NCBI GenBank assembly: GCA_018398765.1
Contig: JAHBMJ010000919.1
Span: 1 to 35,394, forward strand
Reading direction: 5' to 3'
Origin: Chromera velia
Lineage: Eukaryota > Sar > Chromeraceae
DNA length: 35,394 bases
The notes beneath the pieces are model-generated. The model was given only the letters and a program-made list of their open reading frames with translations, had not been told where the DNA came from and made no database searches. Positions within the stretch are counted from its first letter, which is position 1. Each line of letters begins with the position of its first letter. The position numbers and the translations under genes are program-made. This document shows positions 31,311 through 35,394 of the stretch, one piece after another.

Positions 31311-32842
31311 AGGGAGGGAGGGAGGGAGGGAGAGAGAGAGGGGGAGAGAAAGAGAAAGAGAGAGAAAGAGAGAGAGAGAGAGGGAAAGAAAGAAAGCGTA
31401 CTCATTTTCGCCATTGTGTCTGGTATGTACAAGGTACAGTTCATTTCATACACAGTAGACACAACCAAGCATACATAGAAATACAAGCGTGAACACAGAG
31501 ACAGAGACAGAGACCAGGGATCGACAAGGAGGCAGCAGGGACGATAGATAGAAGCTCTCCTTGCTCGGAGCAACTCACCCTGCGAAGTGGCACCTTTCCG
31601 TATTCTGAGTGGAGGAGCTGGCAGTTTTCGTTGAGGGCCCGGACAAGGTTGTCAACCTTCTCCGTCTCCTCACGTTTCCGGGCCGGCTGCATCGCCTGCA
31701 TGTTCATGTTCTGCGGGGGGCTGGGGAGCCCCGACATCCCCCCCTCCGGCATCCCCGGCATTCCTCCCGGCATCCCTTGTGGCATTCCCGGCGGCATTCC
31801 TCCGGTACGCTTTCCTAGTTGCTTGTCCATTCGCGCGTCCATCTCCACTTGCAGCACGCCCATGCGGTCGCACTGATCAAACAAAAAAGAAGCGACGATT
31901 CATGGGGAGAGCTGAGGAAGAGGGAGCATTGCAGCAGCGGCGGAGAAAAAAAACAAGCAACCCAAAAATGACAGACTGTATCCGATTGCAATGACATTGA
32001 CTCAGTAAGCAGGTCATTTAATTGATAAAGAAGAGCGAATTAGGTGAACAAACAAACAAACAAACAAACAAACAAACATGATCTAGTGTCTCCGAAGCAC
32101 CAAACTGACTAACTGATTGAAAGGAACACCGGCTCACTGAAAGCTAGATTCACACACTGCGAGACAGACTGACCTTATTGACAACGACGACATTCGCAAA
32201 TTCGATCTGCGGGCGGGAGGGAGGGAAGAGAATCCAGGAAGACGGGGAGGGGAGGCGAAAGAGACATCCATCTTTTTGCCTGCTGTTGCTGCCCGGAGAG
32301 AAGGGCGAACTGAAACAGGACGGAGAGAAGGAAAGCAATGGATGAAGACTCAACCAGCCATCGGGACGAAGACTCGGTAATGCTCGTTGTCTGTCCATTC
32401 ACTTATTTCTTCAACTGTGCTGAACCCCGGTTTCATCTTCTGTTCACCCAAAATTTGATCCTCCATCGTCTCGCATAGCAATGAAGCACAACAACGGTCC
32501 GGTCCGTCCACTCGGCGTTTCCTCTTTTTTTACGCTTGTTCTAGCTTCTCCCCCCCCAAAAGAAAAACGGGAAAAATGAAAGCCTGGTCTGTCAAGCTCG
32601 TATCTTCCTTCACGCCCTCCCTTTCAAAAGCAAAAGCTAGATGACGATACAAGGAGAATAGGTGGAACAAGGGAAAGAGAAATAAACAGACACACGAACC
32701 TGCTCAGTCACAATCTGTGCCACGGTTGTATTCCCCGACTCCTGTAGATAATTCGACTTAGACCAACGGCTGATCCAGGAGGCGAGTGCCGTCCACAACA
32801 GTGACGAAGTGGAATGAGCCCTCAAAAACCTCTGTCTCTCTG

Positions 32843-32880
<38 letters not shown>

Positions 32881-34429
32881 NAGTGGATTTTTTGTGTGTG
32901 CTGTCAAGCTTGTTAGACGTTGTTAGGAGACCCGACTTTCATTCTCTTCTCTTCCTCGAGTCTGCCTGTCTGCTGACTGACCTGACGACTCCACCACAAT
33001 CGCGTCATAGTCTCCACTCCGTGCGAGTTCCTTCAAAGCATCCCCCAGCTCCGCAGCCGCTGTGCAGCACATGCACCCGTTTGAGATCTCCAGAAGGGGG
33101 CTCACCTGTCAAGAGGGAAGAGGGGAGGAGAGATGGGGTGAGGTGAATCAACAAGACACGAGGGGTGGGGTGAGACAAAGGATGAAACAGAACAAGAGAT
33201 ACACTCTCACACACAAGAGGAGGGATCCACACACAAACGTCTGAGGCGGGGTTTTCTTCTGCCGATCTACTCCAGCCACATCGTCTCCGAGGGCAAGCAT
33301 TCGATGGACTCACAGCTTTCTCTGCTCCCTCCCTTGCTTCCGACAACGCATCCTTGACCTCGATCCCGATTTCCTTCTCGAGCATGCGTGCGTCAATGTT
33401 TGATTCCGCGAAGTCGTTCACAACAATCGCGACTCGACGACCCTGCAGGGTGCAAAGAAGGTGTGCAAGAAGTGTGTGTATACCTTGGGATTGAGTGCGC
33501 GAGGATCGCACAGGAGTCCCTCCATGTTATCCTTGGAGACGCGAAACATTGCCGCATTCTGATTCTGTTTCTTCAGCTCCTGATTGTCCGGTAGTCAGAA
33601 AATCACACCGGCATGCATTTTGAGGTGGTGCTTCGTTTGCTTAAAATAGTCATCAATGCAAGAACAAAAAGGTCGCGTGCTGAGTGATTGATCGTTCTGC
33701 ACCGACCTCTCTGTTGGCCAGAATGTGCTTGATCATTGTTGTCTTTCCTGTCCCCTGCACGCCCACAGAGACGGAGAAGTGAAGACAGTGAGTGTGTGAG
33801 AGAGGCTGTGTCACAGATGGGGAACCCGGCGTCCAGGGGGAGGCGGAGCGCGAGCGGAGAGGAGACTTTCAAGAGACATAATGAGAGCGCGCAGAGACGC
33901 ACTTAGTCCGAAGGAAGGTGCATACAGGGAGGGCGGACGAGCTAAACTGAATAGACAATCACCAGAGAAATTCAGTGCTGAAGAGCGTGCTCCACTAGCA
34001 TACCAACTCCTGCTGCCAAACATGGGAAGTTTCAAGGAAAAAACTAAATAGGCTGCAGTAGTGAAAGCTTTGAACAACAACATCCGACTTGAACGAACTC
34101 AAACGACAGACCAGAAATCCAGACAGAATCGTCACTGGAATTTCCTGCGGCCTCTCCTGTGACGCAATGGAGGCATCCAGACTTGTCAGCCCCACCTGTC
34201 TCCTCCGAAGCCCTAGGGCACTGCAAATGCGAACACATAGTGCGCATGGACGCTCAATCAGGGAGAGAGGGAGACTGCAAGCCGGGGAGACGTGCGGAGA
34301 CGGCAGAAGAGGAGACGGACGCCGTCTCGCTCACCTGTGGCGTGCTCCCTTGGAAGGCGAGAATGCGTGCACGCCCTCCAGTAAAGCATCAAGGCACAGA
34401 GCCACTATGCTAAGCAGCACTCGGGTCAT
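29225..34429 (-). CDS. COG0523 (CobW/ZNG1-like) GTPase metallochaperone with predicted plastid leader
   Basis: Exons: 34429-34335, 34220-34112, 33754-33707, 33579-33484, 33442-33314, 33105-32982, an incomplete exon about 32829-32700, 32206-32174, 31872-31579, 31099-31050, 30716-30549, 30138-29736 and 29401-29225 (stop TGA 29227-29225). All phases join except around 32.7-32.9 kb. Motifs in order: leader (residues 1-22 hydrophobic, F23 then Ser/Arg-rich), PVTILSGFLGTGKTT P-loop, VVNDFAESNIDA, NGCMCC metal site (GCxCC), VTVVDG, EFANVVVVNKCD (NKxD), LLDTGNFD, a His-rich loop (HSHRHQHDNRHEHRH), SFVWRSCRPLHPKRL, VLRSKGFVWIATR, VVFIGPEG and CELTDEEL. The family hydrolyses GTP to hand zinc, cobalt or other metals to client proteins. 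Unusual are a Met/Gly/Pro-rich insert after NKCD and a long acidic insert near the C-terminus. The client metal and enzyme are unknown. Confidence 0.93.
29636..29703. repeat. (CA)n/(CGCA)n array in intron 12 of the GTPase gene
   Basis: A CA dinucleotide run passes into GCAC tetramers at about 29665-29703. It lies between the exons ending at 29736 and starting at 29401. Confidence 0.95.
31107..31395. repeat. Composite microsatellite in intron 9 of the GTPase gene
   Basis: Successive blocks of CA, TTCA, TTCG, TTCA, CAGA, CA, GA, GGGA and GAAA motifs run without a break, just after the donor of exon 9 and before exon 10 (minus strand). Apparent open frames are repeat artefacts. Confidence 0.95.
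32047..32077. repeat. (ACAA)n array
   Basis: About eight AACA units within intron 8 of the GTPase gene. Confidence 0.95.
32742..32763 (-). other. Frame break in exon 7: 22-nt GT-AG segment or one-base indel
   Basis: On the minus strand, TVVDGTRLLDQPL is read in one frame and ESGNTTVAQIVTEQ in another. Between them lies a 22-base segment beginning GTCTAAG and ending CTACAG. Skipping it restores the frame. A one-base sequencing or assembly error would do the same. Confidence 0.6.
32831..32881. repeat. (CT)n array ending in a single N
   Basis: CT/CTGT repeats of about 50 bases end in an N at 32881, inside an intron of the GTPase gene where a conserved coding segment is missing. A collapsed or truncated assembly is likely. 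Confidence 0.85.
34112..34429 (-). other. Bipartite (signal plus transit) leader, exons 1-2 of the GTPase
   Basis: The start ATG (34429-34427) opens MTRVLLSIVALCLDALL, a Lys/Arg-poor hydrophobic core, followed by EGVHA and Phe at residue 23. Residues 23-46 have no Asp or Glu, but contain several Arg, Lys and Ser (FSPSKGARH..., GLRRRQ). The G domain starts at about residue 57 (IPVTILSGFL). A signal peptide plus a transit peptide with Phe at its first position is the known import signal for complex red plastids. Exon 1 ends in phase 2 and joins exon 2 to give Ser32. Confidence 0.7.
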
Positions 34430-34828
34430 TCTGCACCTGGGAGGAAGTAGACGATTTCAGCACAGCGGGGCTGCAGTTTTTTTTCAACAGTCGCTTCGCA
34501 GGAGTCAAAAGATGAAAGAAAGTGAATGGGGTTTGCAGTCGGTTAAGAGCACCGCGTGGCTTTTTATATTCTCCGAAGAACTGTGGCTCTTTGATAAGTC
34601 TTGCGCTTGAGGTCACTCGTCCGTGACTCCGTGTTTGTTGGCCGTACCCATCTCATCCCATCTCTGCCACTTCGCACTTGACACTGAAGTCGACGTACAG
34701 CCTGCTGGCATTTGTTGGACGGGAGAGTATGTCGGCGCGTGCGTCAACTGGCCGTCAAGGCCGGCCTATAGCTACATGATTCATTGAAGGGCGCCGCGGG
34801 GTGCACAGCTAAAAAAAGTAGCTCAATC
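34430..34828. other. 5' flank of the GTPase gene
   Basis: No further gene recognised. This should contain the promoter and 5' UTR of the leftward GTPase gene. No defined promoter motif can be assigned. Confidence 0.45.
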
Positions 34829-35383
34829 TTAGAATAGGGGCTCCACTTCTAAAGGCCCTTAGAACAAAAAAAAAAATGAAAATCTTAAAGTGCTATGAGC
34901 AGCTATGAGAAAAGATTCTGTCGTCTTTTCTATACTTTTTCATTTGTGATTTACAGTGGACTATAGTGGACAAAGACTATGCATGTTGAGATTTATTAAA
35001 TTATTATTATCAATATTATAAAATTCTCTCTCTTCTTTCACAAAGATTTCTTTCTCTCACATGTACATATATCTCTCCTCTTAGTTCTCATCTTTTTCAT
35101 CATTCTCTTCAATACAAATGACTGGTGTAGAGTATAAGAAAATGATTTTCATCTCTACATTCTTTAATTTTCTAACTAGTCTTATAATTAGATTTTTATT
35201 TCTATTTCGTGCTTTATACTACTCTATACAATACTGAATGTGTTTTCACCATCTCACCGACTAGCCACCATCGCAATGCACGCCGACGCGCGAAAGCTTG
35301 CGCACAATGCCGCACATTCCGCATGTGTGTTTCTAATTTCTTAAGGCACTAAATAACATCATAGATTTGGACCCTTATTCTAA
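34829..35383. mobile_element. Possible AT-rich MITE with weak terminal inverted repeats
   Basis: TTAGAATAGGGGCTCCA at 34829-34845 is matched, inverted, by TGGACCCTTATTCTAA at 35368-35383, with a few differences. A second inverted pair lies inside (GGCCCTTAGAA near 34855; TTCTTAAGGC near 35338). The interior is AT-rich with no coding frame. No target duplication was established, so this is tentative. Confidence 0.35.
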
Positions 35384-35394
35384 TACTAGTTCTA

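Noticed and set aside
31141..31573. Open frames on both strands rich in Arg-Glu or Ser-Leu
   Set aside because: They are translations of the composite microsatellite in intron 9 of the GTPase gene.

Overview
The window looks like nuclear DNA of a complex-plastid alga, most plausibly a chromerid alveolate such as Chromera velia. This is an inference. Both well-supported host genes are split by many spliceosomal GT-AG introns. One encodes the clathrin adaptor AP-2 mu subunit, and the other begins with a signal peptide followed by a transit-like stretch starting with Phe, the leader type used for secondary red plastids. The rest is microsatellites and decayed Ty1/copia and Ty3/gypsy elements. 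No bacterial-style operon, tRNA, rRNA or CRISPR array was seen.

Layout. 1-599: simple repeats. 600-2186 (+): a polytopic membrane protein with a long charged tail, possibly with further exons to about 3.5 kb. 4129-11499: a nested transposon. A terminal-inverted-repeat DNA element (4141-11487, flanked by 12-bp near-identical direct repeats) is interrupted by a full-length copia element on the minus strand (4924-10855, 295/299-bp LTRs, 5-bp CACTC target duplication). 11783-14992 (-): a complete four-exon AP-2 mu gene of 451 residues. 15.86-16.95 kb (-): remnant of a second copia RT/RNase H. 17442-17631: a 190-bp hAT-like MITE. 18.0-18.5 kb (-): a Ty3/gypsy integrase tail with chromodomain. 18712-19223: a long-armed foldback element. 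19448-26297 (+): a decayed copia-type element with a second MITE copy inserted in its integrase. 26611-26744: a near-perfect 60-bp-arm hairpin. 26.7-29.2 kb: no gene recognised, with an assembly gap. 29225-34429 (-): a COG0523 (CobW/ZNG1-like) metal-chaperone GTPase of about 13 exons. 34.8-35.4 kb: an AT-rich stretch with weak terminal inverted repeats.

The two host genes are functionally unrelated: AP-2 mu selects cargo in clathrin-mediated endocytosis, and COG0523 GTPases deliver metals to client enzymes. The most notable points are the predicted plastid targeting and the Met/Gly/Pro-rich insertion in the G domain of the COG0523 GTPase, a copia element whose pol frame is broken only by stop codons, and an RGG-box Gag whose element carries its CCHC knuckle after RNase H. 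All calls come from reading the sequence and from remembered family motifs. No database search, splice-site model or transcript was available.
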